Below, piece by piece: positions 29,817 through 38,998 of a DNA stretch of 40,336 nt (its first letter is position 1; every line of letters begins with the position of its first letter). The translations under genes and the position numbers were made by a program. The stretch lies in contig CANKHC010000005.1 of the NCBI GenBank assembly GCA_947481595.1, positions 1 to 40,336 on the forward strand. The letters are read 5' to 3'. The notes beneath the pieces are model-generated. The model saw only the letters and a program-made list of their open reading frames with translations, searched no databases and had not been told where the DNA came from. Origin of the DNA: Fidelibacterota bacterium. Lineage in GTDB: Bacteria; Pseudomonadota; Alphaproteobacteria; Rhodospirillales; Rhodospirillaceae.

Positions 29817-29845
29817 ATATCACCCCGACTACTTTGCAAAGTCAA
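29817..29845 (-). promoter_or_regulatory. Candidate sigma70-type promoter for the 28285..29724 gene
   Basis: Minus strand TTGACT (29845-29840), 17-bp spacer, TGATAT (29822-29817). Good -35, weak -10. Confidence 0.35.
29831..29842. promoter_or_regulatory. Perfect 12-bp palindrome ACTTTGCAAAGT overlapping the candidate -35
   Basis: Sequence equals its own reverse complement; overlaps TTGACT by 3 bp. Confidence 0.45.
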
Positions 29846-30028
29846 GCCCATCCTTCCGCGACTTTAAGGAGGTAAGCCTTTGAAGATGGCCTATTTTAAG
29901 GGCTTGTTAACTTTCCGAGAATTCCCCTGAAAATCTACCCCCGAGTCGAGGGGGGCCGGGTCTCCCGCAGTGCCGCATGCCATATATAGGGGAATTTAGG
30001 GGATTCCTTACAACTTATTGGACAGCGC

Positions 30029-31906
30029 TTATTCCCATTTCAGCGACGCCATGACGGAGGGGCGCCCCCCGATGGGTATAGTGAGCTTGCGCAAATCTCG
30101 CGCGATACGCGCAAGCCCATCTCTCCAAACGGTTTGCGGGGCGCTCTCGTCGTGGCCCGAGACCTTACGCACGATCCTGAGCGACGCGTACCAGGGGCTG
30201 TCGGTGCGTTGGCGGAACCAATACCAAAGGTCGGCGGGGCTTCCGAGCAACAACAGCCATGTCGGTATGCCCAAGCTGCCGGCGACGTGCACTGTGGTGT
30301 TCGAGGTGCTGATCACGAGGTCCATGGCCGCGACCTGGGCGAAGAACCCGTCCATATCCAACAGCGGATCGATCTCGCGGTCCTGCACCACGGTCACGCC
30401 AAGTGTTGCTTTCGCGGCCCTGAGGTCTTGCGTGCAATCGCCGTATTGCAGACTGACGAAGGTCACACCGGGCGTCACGAGGACGTCGCGCCACAACATC
30501 AGATCCGTTGTCTTGATTTCGCCGATCTCGGCGTTCGTGCTGCGCCAGGACAGGCCGACGATGAGATTGCCGGGCGCAATCTGTTCATAGCGCTGACGCA
30601 GGGTTTTGGTGCGGGCGGCGTCGGCTTTCAGATAGCGCGCACGCTCGGGAAAACGGGCGAGCGCGGGACGCAGGAATTCGCCAAGGCTTGCAACCGGAGA
30701 CTGGAAGTCGACGCCCTCGGGTGAGGTCGCAGCTTCAGCTTCATTGCGGTAGGGCGTCACGGTGGCGCCTGGAAACGCGCGCGCGAAGATCGGCGCCAAC
30801 CGGTCCTGGCATTCGATGATGCATCGTCCCGCCTGCGCGACGATGTCGGGAATCATGCTGCTGTAGAGGATTTGATCGCCGATCCCTTGTTCCGTCCAGA
30901 TCAGGATGGTTTTTCCGGCGAGGTCTTCGCCCCGCCAATACGGCGGCGGCACCGGGCGGCGCTTTTGATAGCTGTCGCCGGCGAAGCGCCGTTCGTAGCT
31001 GCGCCAGCCGGCGACAAAATCGCCCGCCGCGAAATAGGAATAGATGATCTTGTCGGCGCGCGGATCGAGACGAAAGGCTTTTTCCCGAAGCTCGACCGCG
31101 GCAGCGAACTGCTCGCGGTGCTCAAAGATCTTGGCCAATCCCTCATAGCCTTTGGCAAAGGCGGGATCGGCGCGGGTCGCTGCTTCGAAGGTCGATTGGG
31201 CCTGGTCGAGACGCCGCGCGTCGTAGAGCGCCGAGCCATAGTTGTAAAGGAAGCCCGGATCATCGGGCTGCGCGGCTAACGCTTGTTCGTGGACGGCGAG
31301 AGCTTCATCCAGCGCCTTCGCGCGGCGCAATAGCTCGCCCAGATTGCTCAGCCGTTCGGGTGTTGTCTCGAGGGCCAGCGCGGCGCGGGTGTGGCTGATG
31401 GCCGCCGCGAGCTTCGCCGGCTCGGAGGTGTAGTGCTCGGCGAGCGCCGCATGGGCTACGATCAGGTTCTGGCGCCCTTTGGCGTCGCCAGGCATCAGCG
31501 CATTGCGGTTTTGAAAAGCGGCGAGTGCCGCGGCGAGCGCGCCGTCCTGTTGGCGCAGCACACCGAGATTCAAATAGGCGTCGGCGTGACGGGGGTTGAG
31601 CTCAATCGCGTGTTCGTAGGCGGCGATTGCCCCTGGGTTGTCGCCCATGGCGGTCAACACCACGCCAAGATTGAACGACGCATCGGCCATGCGCGGCGCA
31701 CACTGCAACGCGCGTTCGAAATAGCGTTTGGCCTCGGCATTGTGCCCGCGCGCGGTCGCGATCGTGCCGAGGAGGTTGAGCGCGTTGGCGTTGCGCGGAT
31801 CGGCTTTCAGCACTTTGGTATAGAGCTTCTCGGCCTCATCGAGCCGGCCCGCTTGATGCAGCAGCACGGCGTCTTGCAGTTGGGCGAGGACCTTGGTGTC
31901 GGACAC
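30029..31906 (-). CDS. TPR-glycosyltransferase
   Basis: TPR array, then TEQGIGDQILYSSM, LSWRSTNAEIG, VSLQYGDC, SNTTVHVAGSLGIPTWL, SPWYAS. GTG start 6 bp after the upstream gene. Confidence 0.87.
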   Translation of the reverse strand: MSDTKVLAQLQDAVLLHQAGRLDEAEKLYTKVLKADPRNANALNLLGTIATARGHNAEAKRYFERALQCAPRMADASFNLGVVLTAMGDNPGAIAAYEHAIELNPRHADAYLNLGVLRQQDGALAAALAAFQNRNALMPGDAKGRQNLIVAHAALAEHYTSEPAKLAAAISHTRAALALETTPERLSNLGELLRRAKALDEALAVHEQALAAQPDDPGFLYNYGSALYDARRLDQAQSTFEAATRADPAFAKGYEGLAKIFEHREQFAAAVELREKAFRLDPRADKIIYSYFAAGDFVAGWRSYERRFAGDSYQKRRPVPPPYWRGEDLAGKTILIWTEQGIGDQILYSSMIPDIVAQAGRCIIECQDRLAPIFARAFPGATVTPYRNEAEAATSPEGVDFQSPVASLGEFLRPALARFPERARYLKADAARTKTLRQRYEQIAPGNLIVGLSWRSTNAEIGEIKTTDLMLWRDVLVTPGVTFVSLQYGDCTQDLRAAKATLGVTVVQDREIDPLLDMDGFFAQVAAMDLVISTSNTTVHVAGSLGIPTWLLLLGSPADLWYWFRQRTDSPWYASLRIVRKVSGHDESAPQTVWRDGLARIARDLRKLTIPIGGRPSVMASLKWE

Positions 31907-31912
31907 GGACGC

Positions 31913-33571
31913 TTACCCGCGCTTGGCGGCGAAAACCGCGAGATCGCGCGCGATTTCAGCGGTGATTCGGCGCCACCATTCGCCGCCCTCAGGCCGGCCG
32001 CCTTTGTGGAAAAGCCTCAGCGACGGATACCACGGACTGTCGCGGCGATCGAGGAACCAGTACCAGAGGTTCGCTCCGCCACTGTTGACCATCGCCCAGA
32101 CCGGCACGCTCTGGCTGCCGGCGACATGGACCGTGGTATTCGACGTGCTGATGACAAGATTCATTGCTGCCACCTGCGCGAAACAGTCGTCCATGCTTTT
32201 CATGGGATCAACCTCGGGATCGTGGAACACGTCCACGCCCAGGGCCGTTTTGACTTTAGCTAAGTCGGCGCGGCACTCGCCGTACTGCAGATTGACGAAG
32301 GTCACGCCCGGCGTGAGCAGAATATCGCGCCAGGTGGCGAGGTCGGCGCTTTTTTTCTCGCCGAACGTTTCGTTCTTGCTGCGCCACGAGAGGCCGACCA
32401 CCAGGTTACCCGGAGCCAGCGCACGGTAGCGCGCGCGAAGCCGCGCGGTCTTCTCGGCATCGGCTTTCATGTAGCCCTGATGGCGCGGGAACTGCGCGAA
32501 GTCACGGCGGAAGAACTGCCCCAAGCTCGCCACCGAGATCTGTCGGTCAAACGCATCAGCCGGCGTGCTGCGCGCGCCTTGCGCGACATAGCGTTTGACC
32601 TCGGCCTTGGGGAACGAGCGCGCAAAAACCGGCACCATGCGGGGCGAGCATTCGATGATGACGCTGCCCGCGGCAGCGACGGCATCATTCATCATGTTGG
32701 AATAGAGCACTTCGTCGCCCAATCCCTGTTCGGTCCAGACCAGCAATCTTTTATCGCTGATGTCTTCACCGCTCCAATACGGCGGCGGCGGGCTAAACCG
32801 CGCCACGGTCTCACGCTCCGCGAAGAAGCGGCTTTCATAGTCCGCCCAGCCGGTGGCGAGCTCGCCCAGGCGCAACGCCATCAACGATCTCTTGAAACGC
32901 AACTCGCCTGGCCCGGGCTGCAAAGCGATGCCCTTATCGACCCAGGATAAGGCCTCGTGGTAGGCGGCGCGATCGAAGTGCACCGCGCCGATGTTGCCGT
33001 AAGCCTCGGCGAGGGTGGGGTTGATCTTGAGGGCTTCCTGGTAGGCCCTGATCGCCGCTTCGTCGTCGGTGATCTTCAGCGCGTTGCCCAGGCCGAGCCA
33101 CGCCTCCGCCATGTTAGGGGCAAGGGCCAGCGCGCGTTTGTTGGCGCCGATCGATCCCTCCAGGTCGTGCATTTCAAAAAGCACCTTGCCTAGGTTGAAC
33201 TGCGCTTCGGCAAGGTCCGGGCGCAACTTGAGAGCCTCTTCATAGGCGTCGCGCGCATCCTCCTTACGGTCGGCTTTGCGGTACGCAGCGCCCAGGTTGA
33301 CGAGGATCGTGGGTTCCTTGGGAGCGCGGCGCTGCGCGCGCTTGAGAAATTTGACCGCTTCTTCGGCATCACCCGATTGCAGGGCCACGACGCCCAGCAA
33401 ATTCAAGCCGTCGGCATTGTTCGGGTCGAGTGCAAGCACGCGCCGATAGCAATCTTCCGCCAGCTTGAGGTGCCCCTGGGTATGGTGGGAGCGCCCCATG
33501 GCCAGGGTCGATGCGATGACCTCGGCCCGCTGCGTCGCCGCCCCGGCGGGCTGAGTGGTTTTTCGCGTCAT
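31913..33571 (-). CDS. TPR-glycosyltransferase
   Basis: TPR array, then TEQGLGDEVLYSNM, LSWRSKNETFG, VNLQYGEC, SNTTVHVAGSQSVPVWA, SPWYPS. ATG 33571 (MTRKTTQ) is the likely start. Confidence 0.87.
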   Translation of the reverse strand: MTRKTTQPAGAATQRAEVIASTLAMGRSHHTQGHLKLAEDCYRRVLALDPNNADGLNLLGVVALQSGDAEEAVKFLKRAQRRAPKEPTILVNLGAAYRKADRKEDARDAYEEALKLRPDLAEAQFNLGKVLFEMHDLEGSIGANKRALALAPNMAEAWLGLGNALKITDDEAAIRAYQEALKINPTLAEAYGNIGAVHFDRAAYHEALSWVDKGIALQPGPGELRFKRSLMALRLGELATGWADYESRFFAERETVARFSPPPPYWSGEDISDKRLLVWTEQGLGDEVLYSNMMNDAVAAAGSVIIECSPRMVPVFARSFPKAEVKRYVAQGARSTPADAFDRQISVASLGQFFRRDFAQFPRHQGYMKADAEKTARLRARYRALAPGNLVVGLSWRSKNETFGEKKSADLATWRDILLTPGVTFVNLQYGECRADLAKVKTALGVDVFHDPEVDPMKSMDDCFAQVAAMNLVISTSNTTVHVAGSQSVPVWAMVNSGGANLWYWFLDRRDSPWYPSLRLFHKGGRPEGGEWWRRITAEIARDLAVFAAKRG

Positions 33572-33614
33572 GCTTTGAAGTTCATGCTGTGTTATCTGCC
33601 GTTCGTGACCTAAC

Positions 33615-35579
33615 GTGTTCGACGTTCGCGTGCACGCTGTCAAGACGCGAGACGATAAGGATGAGACGACTTTGACGAGATTTGCCGAAGCCTATGCCGC
33701 GCACCGGGCGGGACGACTCGCGGAAGCCGAGACCGGCTACCGCGCGGTGCTCAGATTATCGCCCACACACGCCGACGCTTGGCATTTGCTGGGCGTGGTG
33801 GCGCAGCAGCAGGGTCGCGCCGCAGACGCCGTCATGCATATCAAAAAGGCGCTTTCGCTGCGGGAGCCCGACGCCGCCACGCTCACCAATTTGGGAATTT
33901 CCCTAGCGGCGCTGGGGCGCAACGACGAGGCCGCCGCGGCCTTCGAACAGGCGCTGACGCGAGATCCCAACGCGAGCGCGACGCTGTTTGCCCTGGGCAA
34001 TACCTTGCGCGCGCTGGGCCGTCTGGCGGACGCCGAACGGCGCTATCGCCAAGCGATTGCGCAGGCCCCAGCCCAAGCCGCCTTTCACAACAATCTCGGC
34101 GCCGCGCTGAAAGACCTGGGACGTCTGGCGGAAGCCGAAGCCGCAACGCGCGAGGCTATCCGTCTCGATCCTGCCCACGCCCGCGCGCAGTACAACTTGG
34201 GCGTCCTCCTGCAAGAGAACAAGCGGCGCGAAGAGGCCGCGGCCGCCTTCCGCCGGGCCATCGCCCTTGCCCCTGATTTCGCCGAAGCCCACACCAACCT
34301 TGGCGGCGTCCTGCAAGACCTGGGCGACATCGAGAATGCGATCGCCCACTGTCGGCGGGCCATCGCCCTCAACCCCAAGGACGCGGCGGCGTTCAACAAC
34401 CTCGGCGCAAACTTACGCGTCGCCGGCGACCATGACGGCGCCATGCGCGCCTATCAACAAGCCCTTGAACTCAATCCCGACCTACTCGCCGCCAAGCATA
34501 ACGAGGGTGTGGCGTTGGAGGCCGCAGGACGAACCGACGAAGCGCTCAGCCGCTACCAGGAGGCGCGCGGCGCGGGCCTCGATTTCGCCGAGGCAGAACT
34601 CCGCACGGCTCTGCTTCAGCTTGCGCGCGGCAATTATGCCGAGGGTTGGAAGGGCTATGACGCGCGCTGGAACTGCCGTCCTGCACCGATGCGGCGCAAA
34701 TTTCCCTACGCGCCTTGGCAGGGGAGCGGCGAAGGCGGCGTTTTGGTGTGGGGCGAGCAAGGTGTCGGAGACGAAATCCTTTACGCCTCGATGCTTCCTG
34801 ATTTGATCGACCGCGTCGAGAGCACCATGGTCGAAGTTGAGCAGCGCCTCGTGCCGCTGTTCGCGCGCTCTTTTCCCGGCGCGACAGTCGTTGCAAGGAC
34901 CAATCCGCCGAACCCCGCAACCGCGTGCGGCGATCTGCGCTGGCACACGGCGATCGCAGACCTTGGCCGCTGGCTGCGTCCTGATACCGCCAGTTTCCCC
35001 GGGCGGGCGTCATACCTCACCGCCGATCCGGATCGCAGCTCAGCGTTGCGCCGCACGCTCGAACGCTTGCCTGGGACGGGCCCCGTCGTCGGTCTGTCCT
35101 GGATCAGCCGAAACGTCCGGATCGGACAGTACAAAAGCTTGGCGCTAGCGGATTTCGCACCGCTGTTCCAAATCCCCGGCGTGCGGTTTGTCGATCTTCA
35201 GTATGGCGACACCACGGTTGAACGCGCCGCCGTCCAGGCGTCTTTAGGGGCCGCCCCTCATCACGTCGACAATCTCGATTTGTATGACGATATCGATGGT
35301 GCCGCGGCGCTTGCGGCAGCTTGCGATTTTGTCATCTCGGTCAGCAGCGTGACCGCCCATCTAGCCGCGGCCGTCGGACGGCCGACCTGGGTGCTGGTGC
35401 CTGCGGGGGCAGGCAAACTGTGGTATTGGATGCAAGGTCAGGACCACACGCCATGGTACCCCGGCGCAAGGATCTTTCGTCAGGAGCGGCCTGGAGACTG
35501 GGCTGAGGTTATAAAACGTCTGACGGATGCTTTCCTCGTAACCCAGGGCGGCCGTAAGCCGTTACAGCAAATTAACTAA
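33615..35579 (+). CDS. TPR-glycosyltransferase (true start possibly TTG 33672)
   Basis: TPR array, then GEQGVGDEILYASM, LSWISRNVRIG, VDLQYGDT, SSVTAHLAAAVGRPTWVLVP, TPWYPG. N-terminus parallels the 20813..23014 product. Confidence 0.86.
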   Translation: MFDVRVHAVKTRDDKDETTLTRFAEAYAAHRAGRLAEAETGYRAVLRLSPTHADAWHLLGVVAQQQGRAADAVMHIKKALSLREPDAATLTNLGISLAALGRNDEAAAAFEQALTRDPNASATLFALGNTLRALGRLADAERRYRQAIAQAPAQAAFHNNLGAALKDLGRLAEAEAATREAIRLDPAHARAQYNLGVLLQENKRREEAAAAFRRAIALAPDFAEAHTNLGGVLQDLGDIENAIAHCRRAIALNPKDAAAFNNLGANLRVAGDHDGAMRAYQQALELNPDLLAAKHNEGVALEAAGRTDEALSRYQEARGAGLDFAEAELRTALLQLARGNYAEGWKGYDARWNCRPAPMRRKFPYAPWQGSGEGGVLVWGEQGVGDEILYASMLPDLIDRVESTMVEVEQRLVPLFARSFPGATVVARTNPPNPATACGDLRWHTAIADLGRWLRPDTASFPGRASYLTADPDRSSALRRTLERLPGTGPVVGLSWISRNVRIGQYKSLALADFAPLFQIPGVRFVDLQYGDTTVERAAVQASLGAAPHHVDNLDLYDDIDGAAALAAACDFVISVSSVTAHLAAAVGRPTWVLVPAGAGKLWYWMQGQDHTPWYPGARIFRQERPGDWAEVIKRLTDAFLVTQGGRKPLQQIN

Positions 35580-35592
35580 GAAATAGAAGCAG

Positions 35593-36873
35593 ATGAACTA
35601 CCGTCCGGCCGTACGTGCATGGCCTTCGGGCCGGCAAATCAAGACCGCCACGGTGCCTCATCGACATTGCGTCAGGGGTACGTCATTCCGGTTGGGGGGC
35701 GGCAACATTTCTGGTCCTGAGATGACGTTGGCGGCGGCAAAGAACTGTGACGAGCAAGGCCCATCTTTGGGTCGTCCGGGCTGGGGGTGTCCCCAGGCTC
35801 AGGGATTTATCCTGCCGCTAACGCTCTGGATGATCGCGATCATGGGCTTGCTCGCCTCCTCGCTCAATGTTTGGGTGGCGAACGCCGTTGCTAATGCAAC
35901 CGCTCTGGCGGGGCGTACCGAGCTTGAACTCGCGCAATCCAACCTGCGCAATGAGTTGGTCTATTTCTTGGCCGCGCATCCCTCCAGTTACCGTGGCCTC
36001 GAAGTCGGCCCCAGGATCGCCGCGGCCGGACCGCAAGACTTCGACGTGCTCATGGCTGGGCCACAGGATTCCGGGCGCACCATCAAGTTCGACGGCCGCC
36101 CTTATATCTCCGAGAGCCATCCGGACATGGTGGTCATGATCCAAGACGGCACCGGGCTGTTCAACCTCAACATCTCGACGCCCGCCAATCTGCGCCGTCT
36201 GCTGACCTCCTTCGACGTCAGCGAGACTTCGATCAACCGGATGATCGACACGCTGCTCGACTACTTGGACGACGACGACCTGACGCGCCTTGCCGGCGCC
36301 GAAAGCACGCAATACGCGCGCCAAGGCTTGCAAGCGCCCGTCAACGGCTTTCTCGTGTCGCCCTATGAAGCCCAGCGTGTGATGGGATGGGAGCGGATCA
36401 AGGGGCTGTGGGAAGCCGATATGAAGAGACCGCTGCTCACCACCTGCCAAAGTGCGGGCTTCAATCCCAACAACGCCCCACCGAGCGCGCTGATCGCCAA
36501 CATCCGCGGCATGACCCGCGACAGGGCCGACCTCGTGGTCAGTTACCGCGCCGACAAACCCTTCCGCAACATGCGCGAGTTCGGCGCGGCGGCCGATCTT
36601 CTCATCACTGATGAACCGTTTTTCTATACATTCATCCCGGGTGCGTGCTCTGTCGTCGATCTGATCGACAAGCGCTCGGGCCAGCATGTGCGCTTTTCGC
36701 TGACTCTCGAACCGATCTCTCAGAACCGTCCATGGCGAGTAGACTATGCAACGAGAATCCCTGATCAATACCGCGACGCGTTGGATCACCTCGACTCAGA
36801 AGCGGTTTTCCCAACCCCCGAAGGTATTGATCTACCGCCCGGGCCAGACGGATCAAAAGCCAAACCCCAATAG
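35593..36873 (+). CDS. gspK: T2SS minor pseudopilin GspK (start may be ATG 35722)
   Basis: Prepilin-like AQGFILPLTLWMIAIMGLLASSLNVWV; IQDGTGLFNLN, DYLDDDD, FNPNNAPPSALIANIRGMTRDRADLVVSYR typical of GspK. Confidence 0.87.
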   Translation: MNYRPAVRAWPSGRQIKTATVPHRHCVRGTSFRLGGGNISGPEMTLAAAKNCDEQGPSLGRPGWGCPQAQGFILPLTLWMIAIMGLLASSLNVWVANAVANATALAGRTELELAQSNLRNELVYFLAAHPSSYRGLEVGPRIAAAGPQDFDVLMAGPQDSGRTIKFDGRPYISESHPDMVVMIQDGTGLFNLNISTPANLRRLLTSFDVSETSINRMIDTLLDYLDDDDLTRLAGAESTQYARQGLQAPVNGFLVSPYEAQRVMGWERIKGLWEADMKRPLLTTCQSAGFNPNNAPPSALIANIRGMTRDRADLVVSYRADKPFRNMREFGAAADLLITDEPFFYTFIPGACSVVDLIDKRSGQHVRFSLTLEPISQNRPWRVDYATRIPDQYRDALDHLDSEAVFPTPEGIDLPPGPDGSKAKPQ

Positions 36874-37864
36874 CCGGGTTTTTTGGGTTTTAAGCCGCCG
36901 CGCCACGCGCCAAACCGTTTTCACGTTTCCGGCAGAACTGCCGGACGCGAAGCGCAAAGCTCTGCTCGCCCTGCAAGTGCGCCGCTGGGCGCCTTGGCCC
37001 AACGTCAAATTCAATGCCTACTGGTCGGCCAACCGCGCGACGGTCTATGCCTGGAATGACGACGACGTCAAAGCCGCGATCGCCGAAGCCGGGCTCTCCG
37101 AACGCCGCTGCATCGTCATTCCTGAAACCTTCATCCGCCGGCCGCTGCAGGACGGCGTGCGCCTGGTCGCAGCACTCGACGGCTTTGAAGGCCAGGTCTG
37201 GCAGAACGGCTTCATCGCCTTCAGCCGCTGGTGGCCGCGCCAGCCGAACCCGTCCGAATGGGACATGTTTGTGCGCTCAGCGGGCCTGCCGCTCGAACAA
37301 TTCGCCGGCCGGATCCCCGAACTCCAGGACGCTCCGGTCCTCGAAAGCCCTTGGACCCGTCAAGAGAACGCCCTGGCCGGCGCCTGGGCGATGCTCGAGG
37401 ATCCGCGCACCGCCGCCGCCGCCGCCGCCATCGTTGCAGCCCCTTTCGTCTATCTCGCCGTCCAGTACACAACGCTTGCCGTAGCAAACGCGAGCATCAA
37501 CAGCCGCATCGAGCGGCTTTCGGTCGAGACCCAGGGCGTGCGCAAACAGCGCAGCGAGGCCTTAGCCAACCTCGACGAGATCGATGACTACTTGGGCCTC
37601 GAGGTCTATCCCAGCCAGTTCGAGATCCTCACCGTCTCGCTAGGCCTCCTGCAGCCCATGAACGCCAAGATCGCCGAATGGACCTACGACGTCGGCACGC
37701 TGTCCTTCACACTGCGTCCCACACAGGAGTTGGAACCGACGTTCTTGATCACGGCATTTGAAAAGATCGGTCTCTTCACCAACGTGACCGCCACGCGCAC
37801 GGGACAGGAAGGTCTGCTCCGTGTGCGTATGGACGTTCAGCCGCGCCTACCGAAGCGCGCGTGA
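36746..37864 (+). CDS. gspL: T2SS GspL-like protein (start uncertain; possibly TTG 36827)
   Basis: Position between gspK and gspM. Actin-like N-terminal region, one TM segment (AAAAAIVAAPFVYLAVQYTTL), PilN-like C-terminal domain. Confidence 0.75.
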   Translation: MQRESLINTATRWITSTQKRFSQPPKVLIYRPGQTDQKPNPNSRVFWVLSRRATRQTVFTFPAELPDAKRKALLALQVRRWAPWPNVKFNAYWSANRATVYAWNDDDVKAAIAEAGLSERRCIVIPETFIRRPLQDGVRLVAALDGFEGQVWQNGFIAFSRWWPRQPNPSEWDMFVRSAGLPLEQFAGRIPELQDAPVLESPWTRQENALAGAWAMLEDPRTAAAAAAIVAAPFVYLAVQYTTLAVANASINSRIERLSVETQGVRKQRSEALANLDEIDDYLGLEVYPSQFEILTVSLGLLQPMNAKIAEWTYDVGTLSFTLRPTQELEPTFLITAFEKIGLFTNVTATRTGQEGLLRVRMDVQPRLPKRA

Positions 37865-37877
37865 GGATGGACCAGCA

Positions 37878-38507
37878 ATGAACATTCCTCAGTTTCTTCA
37901 GCCAGCCGTCACTTATCTCCGCAAGCATGTCAGCCAAGAGACGATGAGCAACGAGCGCCTCATCGTGATGGCGGGTGCGGCGGCCGGACTTTTCCTGATG
38001 ATCATGTTCATCGGCTTCTGGAGTCTCAACCAGAGCATGGCGAAAAAGGTCACGACATCGAAGACCAACCTCGCGCGCTTGCAGGCCGAGGTCACCGGCG
38101 ATGCCTGGCCCAAGCGCGTGGAGACAACACAAGGCCTGAAAACCCAACTGACCGTGCGTCTGTGGGATGCCCCGACACCGGGATTGGCGCAGGCCAGCTT
38201 CGAGACCTGGCTGAATCAGAGTTTCGGCCGCTACGGCGCGAAGCCACAGCAAATCCTCATCACGCGCAGCCCGGCGGTCGGGCGCGACGGCAACCCCACG
38301 CCGACGCTCGCCGGATTGCAGCGTATGACGGCGAAAGTGCTGGCCCCTTTCGATCAAACCGCGCTTCAGGTCTTGGCCGACGCCGCCGAATATCAAAAGA
38401 TCCTGGTTGTCGACCGCTTGATCCTGCGCTCGGGTATCAACAGCCGCATGGAAATGGATATCTCGACCTTCATCCGCGCCGAAGCGAGCGCCCAGGCAAA
38501 ACCGTGA
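37878..38507 (+). CDS. gspM: T2SS GspM-like protein
   Basis: Short cytosolic N-terminus, one TM (LIVMAGAAAGLFLMIMFIGFWSL), periplasmic domain; position after gspL. Confidence 0.7.
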   Translation: MNIPQFLQPAVTYLRKHVSQETMSNERLIVMAGAAAGLFLMIMFIGFWSLNQSMAKKVTTSKTNLARLQAEVTGDAWPKRVETTQGLKTQLTVRLWDAPTPGLAQASFETWLNQSFGRYGAKPQQILITRSPAVGRDGNPTPTLAGLQRMTAKVLAPFDQTALQVLADAAEYQKILVVDRLILRSGINSRMEMDISTFIRAEASAQAKP

Positions 38508-38995
38508 TGCAGCGCATAACCGAAACCATCCGCCTGTATCTGCCGCTGTCGCGCCCCTATGCGCCGCACATCGCCGGCGTGCTGGCCTTGGGCGTGATGG
38601 GCTGGCTCGCGGGTTATTTCCAGGCGACGCGCGCGGTGGCCAACCCGAACCTCGCCGAGACATGGTCGGTGCCAATCTGGGCGCCTTTCCGCGCCGGACC
38701 CGAGCGCATGTTGTTCGCCAGCGCCGATGTTTGGGATGGCGCCAAGAAAGTCGCGACCACCGCCAAGGCGGATACGACGGTCAAGCCGTGGCAGTTCATC
38801 GGCACGGTACGGACCGGCAAGAGCTATGCTGCCGTGATCCTTATCGGCGACACCGGCAAAGTGCAGCGCGCCGCTGAAGGTGACACACTGCCAAACGGCG
38901 AGAAGATCGTCGCGGTCGGCAACGGCGTACTGCAAATCGATGCCTCGGGCACCCCCCAGGAAATCAAATTATTCGATCCTGAAAAGAAGAAATAA
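38507..38995 (+). CDS. T2SS GspC/GspN-like protein (HR-domain-like, no PDZ)
   Basis: One TM, then WQFIGTVRTGKSYAAVILIGDTGKVQRAAEGDTLPNGEKIVAVGNGVLQI. ATG overlaps the gspM stop (TGATG). Confidence 0.65.
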   Translation: MQRITETIRLYLPLSRPYAPHIAGVLALGVMGWLAGYFQATRAVANPNLAETWSVPIWAPFRAGPERMLFASADVWDGAKKVATTAKADTTVKPWQFIGTVRTGKSYAAVILIGDTGKVQRAAEGDTLPNGEKIVAVGNGVLQIDASGTPQEIKLFDPEKKK

Positions 38996-38998
38996 ATC

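Noticed and set aside
29938-29955. CCCCC-GAGTCGA-GGGGG inverted repeat upstream of the substrate gene
   Set aside because: Short homopolymeric 5-bp stem with 7-nt loop and no T-tract; too weak to call a terminator or operator.
12027-35579. CRISPR array or DNA satellite as explanation for the repetitive regions
   Set aside because: Repetition is at protein level (degenerate 34-aa TPR units); no short exact repeats with uniform spacers.
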